Source: Juglans regia
Lineage: Eukaryota > Streptophyta > Magnoliopsida > Fagales > Juglandaceae
NCBI RefSeq assembly: GCF_001411555.2
Contig: NC_049903.1
Span: 33,600,145 to 33,664,144, forward strand
DNA length: 64,000 nucleotides
Reading direction: 5' to 3'
Shown: piece by piece, positions 10,222-22,239 of the stretch
How positions within the stretch are numbered: position 1 is the first letter of the stretch
Layout of the letters: every line of letters begins with the position of its first letter
The notes under the pieces: model-generated
Seen by the model: the letters and a program-made list of their open reading frames with translations, nothing else
The model's database searches: none
Told to the model about the DNA's origin: nothing
Translations under genes and position numbers: made by a program

Positions 10222-12727
10222 TATAAGTCTATTATTTAAATAAAAATAATTTGAAATATCGTACATCAATAAATATAATTTAAATGAGAATATGTAAGAT
10301 AAATAGTAAATTGTTATCATCATATTATATAATTTTAAATACTTTTTTTTTTCTTGATAAAAAAGCAAAAGCAGACCTTGCTTTTATTTATAAGTATTTA
10401 TGCATTTCAAAATCTTTTTAGAAAGAAAAAATCTATTTATCATTCATTTTCTCATTCTTCAATAATGTAGCATTAAATGATGGTTTATAAGTGAAATATA
10501 ATATTATATCATGAGATGATGAATAATAACATTACTCTTTTAAAAATAGATTTTGTTATTTTTGATTGTACTAATTGACGTGATATGTTTTTGTTCACGT
10601 CGGCTAAATTCAAAATGAAGAGAATTTTTTAAAAATCTATAGTTTATTACTTGAGCTGTCTCCTGTTTCATTTTATTTGTTAGATTGATCTAATTTTCGC
10701 CTTATAAATATTGAAAATATTAATGGGTCGAAGATATTATAACAAAACCGAAGGAAAAAGAACCTCTCATGGGCCGTTAAACACTTCCATATTTAAGATG
10801 AGGGCCCAATAATCTCAATTGAACAAAATGATGTTTATTTGGAAGAAGTAAGAGCTCAGTATTACTCCCGTTTAAGATTAGGGCCCAATGCAGAATGAAG
10901 ATAGGGTTGCAACATCTTATTTGAATTTCAGTAATGCTACATATAATTTTAAAATCTATAAATATTACATAATTATTTTAAAATTTTAATTTTTTTTATA
11001 TGAGTTTCGTATTTTTTTTTTTTTAAAGAAAATGCGCAGCGCTTGCACACAAAATAACTGTTGTGCAAATATCATTTCTCTTTGAATTTTGAAGGGTGAT
11101 AATATTTGTTGAAATAATATTTATATTTGTACCAAAAACATGATAAAAGTATGACATCCGCTTACAGCCAGTAGAACAAACAGTGGCGGTACTTGTAAAT
11201 TTTTTGGGGACAAACTTTTCTGTGGTGTAATATATTTATGTAAAATTAAAAAATATAACTATATATTAAATTAGATCTTGATAATTTACTACATAAATAT
11301 AAAAACTAAACTTAATATATGTTTCAGATTTATGATGATAATGTTTTATTAATATTCATCTATTATCAAATACACAACAAATTTACAAATCCATCTCAAA
11401 TCCATAACATTACACGTTCAAAACCAAGACTAGCAAAAAGATAAAAAACCAAAAGCAACTAGAAATTTGAAGATCTAAGGAAAAAAAACCTAAATGTCGT
11501 GCACGCCGCTAAAGAGAGAGGGGGAAGAGAGAAGATGCAAACTCCAGCCGCGCTACCACGTTGATTGCGAGAGGGAGAAAGGGCAGTGGCACACGATAGA
11601 GAGACGAGAAAGCTTAAGGAGGAAAGAATAAAAGTGATATGAATCCGTAGGAATAGAATCCCCTACACTCACAAAAAAAAACCCCAATAATTATGAGGGG
11701 TGGGGTAACCCCCCCCCCCCCCCCCCAAAAAAAAAAAGCCATTTTGGCGTTCAATTTTTAAAAAGCCCAGGAGCGGGGTGTGGAGGGGGGGTGAGGCTGG
11801 CCCCCTCTCCAGCTCGAAGCCCTGCCACTCCGCCCCGTGCCACCCTTACTATCAAGTGATATTTTAGAAGGTCATCTTTCATTCTAGTGTGTAAGCTAGT
11901 TAATTAAATTTTATGTAAAATCTAGATATTTTTGTCTCACATTAAACATAATATAATCGAGATCTTAAATAATTATTTTCTTCCTCAATGAAGTCTAGAA
12001 CATAAAACTTTTCAACTATTTTTCATATAGATCATCAATCTTAAATGATTTTTTTTTATATTTTCACTTTGGATTCCATATTAAGAAGTCCAATATTGTA
12101 TAACAATAAACTTTGGGATTCATATTAATAAATTTATCATTTCTCCTAAACTTAGTTTAAATTAATTTTAGTGAGGTCACACACTTAAAATAAATAATAT
12201 ATAAAAAAGTAAACAAAGCTGGGACTATAGGGAAAAAAAATAAAAATAGATAGAGGCATTTCTAGGTATATTGAAATTTTAGAGAGCATATGGTGTTTAT
12301 AAATTTTTTGGAAGGCCATTCTCTATATTTATAGAATTATTAATAAAATTCATGGAGCATTTTGAAATTTCAAAAAATTTGGGAGGAAAGTATGGCACCC
12401 CTAATGCCAACGTGGGTCCTCAATTGGATATATAGAAGGAAAATGATACTACACCACTTAAGTTTACTCTCTCAGTTTGACTACTCGACTATTTTCATTT
12501 TTCTAATAGTTAAAGAAATGACTGTTTGTAAATTTATGTATTTTATTTATAATTATTTAAAAATATTTGAAAGAAAAATAATAAAAATACAAAATACAAA
12601 TGCATTATAGGACACGTCTACTAGTACACACATGAGCGGCATAGTAGCAATGGTTAGAGTAGTGCTAGCGGTACTCACACTTTTATGTGGTCTACAATAT
12701 GTTGCGGCATGACATACCTTAGTTTCG
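10222..12727. other. Gene-less AT-rich stretch with degraded repeats and a poly-C tract
   Basis: No supported gene. A run of about 18 C followed by 11 A lies at about 11710-11738, inside a GC-richer patch (11490-11840) that resembles worn transposon DNA but cannot be classified. The minor open frame at 12362-12610 has no recognisable domain and is rejected. Confidence 0.4.
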
Positions 12728-12931
12728 GGTTGGTTTGGATAGTGAGATGAAATGAAATAAGATGAAATAGTTTTAGATGAATTGAATAAAATATTATTAG
12801 AATATATATATTTTTAAATATTATTATTATTTTGGATTTTGAAAAAGTTGAATTGTTTATTATATTTTGTGTATGAATTTGAGAAAAATATAATGATGAG
12901 ATTAGATGAAACTATCTCTGAATCCAAACAA
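12728..12931. repeat. MITE (GATGAGATG family)
   Basis: Starts 'ggtttggatagtgagatg' and ends 'ctgaatccaaaca', with the family core 'ataaaatattattagaatat' and 'gaaaaagttgaattgttta'. Confidence 0.65.
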
Positions 12932-15900
12932 GAATCTTCTAAATTTTGAAAAGAGTAGTGTTACATATACTTTTACTTTTACTTACAAAACTCATTTTGT
13001 TAGTTTTCTTTTAAAAATCAAATTTTAAATTTTAAATTTTATGATTTTCAACATATTAATAATTGAAATGTGGAGAAGTAAGTTTTTTATAAATTATTCT
13101 TAAATACATTTAGCATTTTTTTTTTTTTTTTATCCCTGAAGGTAAGAACCCTTTTATGTTGTTATCAAACTAGTTATAAAATGTATTTTTGTACCTCAAA
13201 AATTTAAAAGAGCCATCTAATTCTAATAACTCTAAAACCAAAATAATGTCCGAATTTTATCAATCTCTTTTAATAAATGCTACAAGAAAATCTTACACAC
13301 ACTTTCACCAAATCAAAATATAATTTGTCATTTTATCTTTCTATTTAAATACATATATTAAAGTATTAAATAAAAAAAAATAATAAATCAATATTAACTA
13401 AATAGATGTGTATGATATAAAACTCTCTCCTAAAATTTGTCAATCCTTTAACGTCCTTTGTCGTTTTCATTATTTTCCCTTCTTTGTGGCCAGAAGTTGA
13501 ATCGTAAATGTCAAGATTTTTGTTTTCTGCGAGATTTTAGTTCAAGAAAAAAAAATCATTATTTGTTACTCAGATATTGTTATTGTCGTTGACTAATATT
13601 AGAATGGAAACAGTAGTGAGACCCGTGACTTTACTTCTAGAAAAAAAAAAAAAGATATAAAATGAAAAAAAAAAAAAAAAGAGTTTGTATGCTAAGAGCT
13701 AAGAGATCACCTTATCAGTAAATAATAATAAAATAATTTATAAATAATAATAAAATTATTAAAAAAATAATAGTATATAATTTATAAATAATAATGGAGT
13801 AATTTTAGAATATCGCAAACATTGTGTTGCAAGCAATCCTAAGAAATGAAGGGTACAATTATTAAATAGATAAATCTCTAATAAATTTTTGTAAAAAAGT
13901 GATATCATCTTCAAACAGCATAAAAAAAAAAATTATTTTTTATTAATGAAATTCATATTTTTATTAAAGACTGATAGAAAACTTGTACATTTGAACTTGT
14001 TACTGTGATTACTTTTCAGCAATGCTTCCACAGAAACGCGGCAGTAACCCATACTGACAAGTTAAGCAGTAGTACGTACGTTATGTAATTTGATAATTTC
14101 CTGTCCTTCAACGCAACATGACATTGTTCAGAGAAACCTCAATGCAGTACAGAACCATATTAAAAGCTTCAAGGCCTGAAAGTCAAGCTGCTCCTTCATT
14201 TCCACAAGCTTCCTTGAAAGTGTTTCATTGTTTCTGTCTCACATTCATGATCTTTGACCAAAAGATCAGTAACTATATATATACATATATTGTGATGGTC
14301 TCTGTTCAAGGGTCCTCCTCCCTCCTACTCATCAGCTATTGTGATGGTTTTTGTAGCAATCATAGCAACATATATAGATTTTGTGTGCCAGTTGGGTTAT
14401 GCACGATCTTTTTACCAAGTCTTTATAGCCATAGACATCAAAAGGCAGCACTATGATAATTGATATGCATTCATGCATGGGTTTTTGGTTGAGTTTCTTC
14501 TTAATTTGTTCCTATAGAGTTTGTTCATTGTATAACTCAGCAGTTGAATCTGGTTCAGAAAATGATGCATGTAAAAGAAAGCTGAACTTTAAAGTCCAAA
14601 GGCAAGGGAGGGGTCAAGACTCAAGACTGAGAATGAGTGAAAGTAGTTGCTGGAATTTTGAAGGAAAAGAAGAGAGAGAGAGACAGAGAGAGCAATTGTT
14701 TTAGAAAGAATAACCTCGCCATAAGACGATAAATCATGCAGGTGTAATCATTGGTAAGCACATGTATTTGTCTTTGGTCAGCACATCATGCAGGTTGTGT
14801 ATTTGTTCCGATTTCACATCAGTTTAGCCTAAATTAATAATGTGGCATGTGCCCTTGGGTACTACCGATTAAGATCAATTGCTATTTGGAAATTAATGGG
14901 TCTATCCATTGAGACGTTACAACTAGTGCCTTTTGAAACATACCTGGAGGCTAGGCTTGCATTTAATTTATGGTTTTCAACAATATAAGATGGGTAAATG
15001 ATGGTTGGCTAAGAAAATGATGTAGTAGTATCTTGTTTCGAGATCGACAACTTTAATCAACTCAAACAAACAAACGAAGAAAAAGATAAAGCTTTGAATA
15101 CTTTTCCTTGGTTTTCCCCTGCCCAAAATCATGACACTTCTGTTCTGATCCTACATGAGCTGTATTCCTTACATGTTGTTGAGTTTAGTCGTTATGGTGG
15201 GACATAAAGGTTTATGGGTTTGAAATATCATATCCTTGGAAGATTCTCAAGCAGGGCTTGGTATTATTTTCCTGTGGGGAAAGTAGAAGATTCCTTTCAG
15301 ACGGCAGAGTATCTCTTTGGTTTACAAGCATATATGTATCTATACACACACATACATATAATAATTGACCTTATTGTGGCTGCATTTGGCTACTGTTGGT
15401 TTGTTCTTTGTTTTACATCCTGTAATTCATTTGAGAGATGCGACAAAATTTTAAAAAAAGAAGGGTTGGGGGATAGATCATTTCTCTGAGAACTTTTTTC
15501 TTTCTTGGCATTCTCTTTTTGGAGGGATCAGGAGATGCTTGCAATTTCGGTGACCAGATTGCAGCCAAATAGGACTGCCCCCACAGAACTTCAATGTATG
15601 CGTGACCAAATGGCTATACATTCATAACTTCTGTTCTTTGTTGCTTTAATGGATAAGAAAGCTGCACATATGCTTATTACCCAAGCCAAAACTTGAAATA
15701 ATAAGAAAATTAACTGCATTTTCCATCTGCAGATCTTTTGAAAGTGACAATTCTCTCTAAAACAAGACACAGAAAGTCTATAACCTAAAGGAGTCCGATT
15801 CCATCAACATTTACAACCCCCATTTCTTCATGCCACAAAAGTTAAAACACGGTAAAAAGAGGGATCCAAATTTACCTGTAACTGTAAGAACACAACTTTT

Positions 15901-16989
15901 GGAAGACATTTTTCTTTGTATAATAGGAATGCACAAAATATTAAGGATTGTGGTTGGGGAAGCCCAGCAAAAAAGAAAAAGAAGTATAATTAGGACACTT
16001 CAAACCTTTTTAAAGATTGATGATTAAAGGGGATTTGAATCAAGTGAAGTTTGTGGTAGAGTCAAAAGTGATTTGGGTAAAACCAAGAAAAGTTCAAAGA
16101 AAGAAAGAAATATACTTTGATAATCCGTCTGTTTTTAAGTTTTTAAACACAAACTTTTGCGAGTTCCCATGTGTGTGTGAAACCTAAACCTGTACTTGAC
16201 ATTTTGTTATCGCCCATTCCTGACACCAGTTCCCATATCAAAAGGCCATTAATGACCCATTCAGCAGTGGAAAACGCAATAGTACTCTGAGGATACTGAG
16301 ATCAGAATTTCTTGTATGTTTCACTCAACCAACCTTCTAGAGATAGAAACTTGGTGGATTTCTATAATGCTTGATTAATACAATTGCAAAGAATACTCAC
16401 TCATTCATGACCGTTAAAAGCCTCTTCCTCCTTCTAAATTTGAAATTTCCTGCCATTTTTTACTTTCTTTCTGCTGGCCAAGGTTCCTTATCGAGTCCTA
16501 TTGACCCACATATGGGGGATTTAGGAGTACAAAGCTAAAGAGCTTAGGTGGGTAAAATGATTTTTATGGGTCCTATGATAAGCACACTGCACATGAGCCA
16601 TGCCTAATTAATTACCTTTGGTCGGATCCCCAAAAGTTCTCATGAATTCCTTGTTCACACAAAACTGATGTCGTTTTTCTTCTTTGAATTTAGAATCCAA
16701 TGCAAATATTCCAGCTTTCCCCCAAAAGTGGGGCCGAAAGGTCCCCCCTTCGATGTCTCTAAAGTCCATGTTTTGATATTCTCAAATCTCATAAAACTAG
16801 CTTTAAAGGCCATTATGTTATAAATATTAGGATAATGGCGCAGACAATCTCAATTTTGCTGCATGGGCATGCAGTCTGGGTAAGATAAGCTAAAGCAGCA
16901 TCAAGTTTTGTAGGGATCTTTTCTTTTTGAGTTTTCGGTTCATGGGTGGATTAGAGCCAAAAACCAAAGGATTAGAGCTAAAGCAGCAC
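12932..16989. other. Intergenic; repeat-poor island at about 14.0-16.9 kb without a recognisable gene
   Basis: 12932-13990 is AT-rich with short homopolymers. From about 13990 to 16960 composition is more balanced and none of the MITE families appears, but no open frame carries a known domain. A pyrimidine-rich stretch on the minus strand (about 14690-14560) resembles a transcript leader. A short minus-strand frame (about 14230-14140; RNNETLSRKLVEMKEQLDF) looks weakly coding-like but is bounded by stops. It could be a decayed gene, a non-coding transcript or far-upstream sequence of the patellin gene. Confidence 0.35.
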
Positions 16990-17201
16990 GGCCTCGTTTG
17001 TTTTCGGAGATGAGATGAGATGAGATGAGATGAGATTAAAGTTAAAAAGTTGAATAAAATATTGTTAGAGTATATTTTTTAATATTATTTTTATTTTAGA
17101 ATTTGAAAAAGTTGAATTGTTTATTTTATTTTGTATTGAAAGTTGAAAAAATTATAATAATTAGATGAGATGAGATGAGATGTTTTTCCAAAACACGAGG
17201 A
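16990..17201. repeat. MITE (GATGAGATG family)
   Basis: Terminal repeats 'cctcgtttgttttcgg' and 'ccaaaacacgagg'. A run of 'gagat' units follows the left end and another precedes the right end. The core 'gttgaataaaatattgttagag' is shared with other copies. Confidence 0.7.
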
Positions 17202-17822
17202 AAAGGTTTTTTGTCCACATGAGCAAGTTTTTTCAGGAGCCTCATCACTGAACACACTTCACATTCCAAGAAATGATACAAAGTTGTCCATATTATTCTT
17301 TTCATGTCCATTTGTCCTCTGTTTGATTCCCGAGAAAAGCATAGGAAATTATACGAATTCCATCTATCGTCCCCATCGATTCTATTGTGTTGTAAGCAAG
17401 AATTCCATCAAAATGGTCCACCCAGTCTGTTTAAAAGATCAGACTCCATTATCAGAGTAAACTGCAAGAAAAAACATTAGGATATAAACATGATTAAGCT
17501 TGACTAAAGTTACTTTCTTTTTTCCCAGCATTGCGACAAAAGCTTTAACAAACAGGACCACGAACCGAACAGAAAGCAGTTGAAGAACATCAACGTGTTA
17601 ATGATTTCAGATAACCCAGTTTAAATTTTTATTTTTTTTTAATAACTTGGGGTTTACTTTGTCAGATTTTTCTCTCCCACGTTTTCTTTGGACCATTTTA
17701 CTTTGTAGCTCCGAGTTCGAGTTAGGGAGGCGTGTTACAGAGAACTGAAAGCGGTCCCACATGAGGTCAGAAAATTGAAAAAGAAACTAATGCTGATTGA
17801 AATAGAGAAATGAATTCGGGAC

Positions 17823-18062
17823 CTTAGTGAGTTTGGATGTTGAAATAAACACAACTTTAGTGAGTTTAGATGTTGAAATAAGTTAAGTTAAGTTGAGTTG
17901 AGTTGAGATGATAAAATATTATTAGAATATTATTATTTATTATTATTATTATTTTAGAATTTGAAAAAGTTAAATTATTTATTATATTTTATATTGAGAT
18001 TTGAAAAAATTATAATGATGAAGTGAAATGAATTGAAATGAGCTCAACTTTCAAACGAAGCC
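17823..18062. repeat. MITE (GATGAGATG family) in the patellin promoter region
   Basis: Left end 'ttagtgagtttggatgttg', right end 'tcaaacgaagcc'. The left terminus is duplicated in tandem ('tagtgagttt.gatgttgaaata' at about 17825 and 17858). It ends about 405 bases before the patellin ATG, so it may sit inside the promoter. Confidence 0.65.
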
Positions 18063-18467
18063 AATCAACAGTGGCTTTACGATGGCGCGCGTGGGAACCG
18101 CACTTCTCTCACCTTCAAAATGCTGTCCTTTCTCTCTCACTATGGGATGTTTAAAGTTTAAACTTCAAACTAGAATCGCGGCTCAAATCTCTCTCTTCTC
18201 TCGTCTGTCCGCCACTACTCTGCTTGCTTGTTTGTTTCCTACCTCTGTTGGCCGTCCCTTTCGCATTCTCAGTATAGAGAAAAGCTCTGTCCTTTTTACG
18301 TAGAATCGAAGCGGAGCTTCTTCTGAGCCCCGAAAAACCTTAATTTACACTCAAGTATTTGCCAAAGTCCGCCGGTTTCCTTTCCTCTCTCTCTCTCTCT
18401 CTCTCTCTGTGTACCCTGCATTATTATTGCAAACACAATCCTTTGGGTCCTGCTCTAAACCGCATTA

Positions 18468-20390
18468 ATGGAAACCTCATCACCCATCTCCATCCAAAAT
18501 ACCCCACTCCAAGACCTCCCAGAGGCATCCCCTAAACCCTACAAAAAAAGCTTCGTAACCACACTCATGGAGACCGCCACGCTGCGCTCTTCTTCCTTCA
18601 AAGAGGACACCTACTCCATTTCCAACCTCAAGTCCTCTGAAAAGAAAGCTCTGCAAGAGTTCAAGGACAAGCTCTTGGCTTCTGATGCTTCGGACGCCTC
18701 AATGTGGGGCATTCCTCTGTTGGGAGGTGACGAGAAGGCAGATGTGGTTCTCTTGAAGTTTCTGCGAGCAAGAGACTTCAGGGTCTCGGACGCGCTCAGC
18801 ATGTTGCTGAAGTGCTTGTCATGGAGGAGAGAATTTGGAGCGGATAGTGTGGTAGAGGAGGAGCTGGGATTCAAGGAGCTTGAGGGTGTGGTGGCCTATA
18901 TGCATGGTTACGACCGGGAGGGACACCCTGTTTGTTACAATGCTTACGGGGTTTTCAGAGACAAGGATATGTACGAGAGGATCTTTGGTGACGACGAGAA
19001 ACTCCAGAAGTTTTTGAGGTGGAGGGTTCAGGTGCTTGAGAGAGGGATCAACCTTCTGCATTTTAAGCCCGGTGGGGTTAACTCTATCATCCAGGTCACT
19101 GATCTCAAGGACATGCCCAAGAGAGAGCTCAGGGTCGCTTCTAATCACATCCTCTCTTTGTTCCAGGATAACTATCCCGAGATGGTCGCTCGCAAGGTAG
19201 TATTCCTATTTGATTTCCTGATGAATTTAAAGCATTTGATGTGGGTTTGGGGCTTTTTATCGATCTTCTGAAGACTGATCTCTCGTGCAACCTTTTTGGG
19301 CTCAGGTTTTTATCAATGTTCCATGGTACTTCAGCGTCTTGTATTCGATGTTCAGCCCATTTCTAACTCAGCGAACAAAAAGCAAGTTCGTAATCTCTAA
19401 GGAAGGGAACGTGGCCGAGACACTCTACAAGTAAAGTCTCTTTCATTGGCACCTCCTGCTTTTATTTTAACTATTTATTCCGTACTCTTCATGCCATATG
19501 CCGGATTCTTTGTCTATTCTCCGGTATGCTCATTTGTAATCTTTCTCGGTTTCGTTTGGTTCTTCACTTCAGCATTTTCCGTAAAGAGTAAGGCTGTCGA
19601 GACGGCTATTCGTTTCCCGGTCTATTTTTACATTTCTGATTCGGTTTTTCGTTATCTGTACCACTATGTAGTCTGTTCCTTGCATTGTTTTGGGGAGGGG
19701 CTGTAAATTCTTTTTTACTTTCACCGTTGCTGTACTTTGCGCTGAAGTTTTCTGAGCTGGGTTTTCATTTTCTGGACAGGTTTATTAGGCCTGAGGATGT
19801 TCCTGTTCAGTATGGTGGACTGAGTCGACCCAGTGATTTGCAGAACGGTCCCCCAAAACCAGCCTCGGAGTTCCACGTCAAAGGCGGAGAGAAAGTGAAT
19901 ATCCAGATCGAGGGAATTGAGGTTCATAACTATATCAAGTTACTGATTTTTTTCCATTCCATTTAAGTCGAACATAATTCAAAGTTGAACAATTTCCATG
20001 TAAATTCAGTCAAGACTCCACCTCAAAGCTCAATTATCCAGTGTATATAAACCTCAAAAGGTGAGAAATTTAATTCAGGAATTGATTGAACTTTTGTTGC
20101 TTTACTAGGCGGGTGCAACGATAACATGGGACATAGTGGTGGGTGGGTGGGAGTTGGAGTACAGTGCAGAGTTCGTACCTAGTGCAGAAGGAAGCTACGT
20201 TATTGCTGTGGAGAAGCCAAGGAAGATTTCAGCCTCGGAAGAAGCAGTTCACAACTCGTTCACATCGAGTGAAGCAGGCAAAATGGTGTTCTCGGTAGAT
20301 AACACTGCTTCCAGGAGGAAAAAAGTTGCTGCTTATCGGTACATTGTGCGCAAATCCACTGCCATAGTACCATCATCCTATGCTAATTAA
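18468..20390 (+). CDS. PATL6: Patellin-6-like SEC14-GOLD protein (complete, 4 exons, 425 aa)
   Basis: Exons 18468-19196, 19306-19430, 19780-19921 and 20109-20390 join in frame to 1278 nt. Donors are GTAGTA, GTAAAG and GTTCAT; acceptors are CTCAG, GACAG and ACTAG. Residues about 50-125 are the CRAL-TRIO N-terminal helix region (DVVLLKFLRARDF). Residues about 140-305 are the SEC14 lipid-binding domain (GHPVCYNAYGVF, FLRWRVQVLERG, SIIQVTDLKDMP, FINVPWYF). Residues about 310-415 are a GOLD domain (KPASEFHVKGGEKVNIQIEG, ITWDIVVGGWELEYSAEF, KKVAAYRYIVRKST). The short N-terminus and the motifs match patellin-6 rather than the longer PATL1/2. Patellins bind phosphoinositides at the plasma membrane and act in membrane trafficking; PATL3/6 were reported to bind a viral movement protein. 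The leader holds a CT microsatellite (about 18385-18408). Confidence 0.93.
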
Positions 20391-22239
20391 ATATTAAAGG
20401 TTGTTTTGGGTTTTGTAATGTTCTTTAATTTTGATGGGTTTTATTAATGGTTCTCTTTAGAGTTGTGTACTTGCTTAAAAAAACTCTACTTGATAGTACT
20501 AATGTAATGTATAAAAAGAAAAAAAAGTTGGGGGTTATTATATCTGCTTACTGAAGAAGAAAAGCTGATAAACTTTGCTTATATCAGTGCACAAAACTGT
20601 TTGTCCCTATCTGTAGTCATGTCTGGAGCCAAGACATTGGGTGTTGGTAAAGGGTGGAGTTTGCTTGAAAATGGTATCCATCGAAGTCCTTTATTGTTTT
20701 TGGTAGAGTTGTTGATAAAGGAAATGAGTTGTTGGTACAGTGTGAGAGGCAAGTTTGCAGGGTGTCTGGTCCTGAAATGGATTGCTGATTGCTTTTAGTG
20801 GTTTGCCATCTTTTAACAATGGTGTCTTTTATTCAGGGCGTGTCATGGGGGTTATCAAAAGTGTGGGAGTAGGGTAGAGAGAAGATATTGACTGGACTCT
20901 GATTGCTTTTTTGGCTTTGGTATGTTTTTGGAGGGTTTTGCTGTGATTTGATATTACATTCCAGAAAAGAATAAAAAAGAAAAGAGAAACGATGTGAAGA
21001 TATGATTGAAGGTTGTTCCAGAGAGATGATGGATCAGGGACAGAGGTTTGGAAAGTGTGGTGTGTTGTCCAATGTTGACGTGTTCTTGTCATAACTTTGT
21101 TTTCATACTGTCGTGATTAATTGTTTTCTTTGGACAAATATAAGTGCACGATTGTGATTGCTGTTTGAAATATAGTTTTTAATTTTAGGAATAAATTTTA
21201 TTATTAAAAAATTATTATTATTTTTCATGACTATATGTTTAAGGTGTTTTTGTTTGGAAATAAATTTTAAAAATGTTTTCTAAAGTACAAATGATGATTA
21301 TTTAAATTTTTAAATATTATGATCATAAATTTGAAAGTTAGAAGAGTATTTTAGTTTATTGACAGTCTTTTTAAAATTTAATTTAAATTATATTTCGCAT
21401 TATTTTAAAAAGTACATTTAAAAAAAATATCAAAATTATATTTTTTCACATCTTTTAACTTATTTAAGATTAAAAATATTTTAATACGTAATACTCAATC
21501 AATTTAATTCTTCTATTAAATTGCTTAAAAGGGTATTACTCAATCAATTTAATTCTTCTATTAAATGTTTTAAACACTCTTACAACAACTCCAACAGATC
21601 CTAATTCTGGCTTGGTTACTTTGGGGATTAGTTCTCTACGACATTGGTAGAGGTTTATAATTGGATTGGGATTTTATGTCTGACTTATTATATGACTCAC
21701 TGGCAAGAAGTGTTTACTCTCTACGATTGATACTCTTCAAATCTCTATAATGTAGCGGTGCTGCCTGCACCTCCTGGATGGACAGTCCTGTCACTTGCCT
21801 CTCGCATGGGCTGGTGGCCAGTTTGGCTGGTGCCGTGGCCTTGCCCCCTAGGGAACGGATTGGTGTCACCTGTCCCCACCGTTTGACCATTCTGCCTAAT
21901 ACTACATTTTTTAGAACAAAGTCAAGCAAGATCGCATATAATTAGATAAATCTCACAAACCCAACCAAAAAAACTCATAACAAACTAACAAAATTACAAA
22001 TCAAACAAAACAAACAAACCGAATTAACTTATAATTGCACTGACAATCTGTAACGTCCTATACCTAGAGAAGGAGGGTAAGAGATTTTTTTCTTTATCAT
22101 TTTAAATCACATCAAAACAAATACATATACAAACTCCAGTAACTCTATGAAATATATATTCATTTCAATACACTACACGAACATCAAAGAAACATTCCAT
22201 TATATTTAATCAACACTCTGCAAAGTCTTAATAAAAGAA
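20391..22239. other. Patellin 3' UTR and AT-rich spacer
   Basis: The 3' UTR probably ends near 20510. The bases to about 21110 are more balanced in composition and could be an extended UTR, but contain no domain-bearing frame. A 31-base segment around 'ctcaatcaatttaattcttc' is repeated in tandem (about 21495 and 21539). A GC-rich patch at 21740-21900 looks like old transposon sequence; I cannot classify it. 'tgtaacgtcc' at about 22051 resembles the terminus of a Ty3-type LTR, but no partner was found. Confidence 0.35.

Noticed and set aside
11700..11740. C18-A11 homopolymer junction as a possible functional element
   Set aside because: More simply a slippage tract or assembly artefact in degraded transposon DNA.
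14199..14222. Sequence resembling miR396 (TTCCACAAGCTTCCTTGAAAG)
   Set aside because: It differs from the mature miRNA by an insertion and several substitutions, and no complementary arm lies within about 200 bases to form a hairpin.
14118..14704. Two open frames of 112 and 83 codons on the plus strand
   Set aside because: No domain, random-looking composition, no splice structure; the second is largely GA-rich low complexity.
22051..22060. 'tgtaacgtcc' as the start of a Ty3-type LTR
   Set aside because: No second LTR, primer-binding site or pol sequence could be found nearby; left unassigned.
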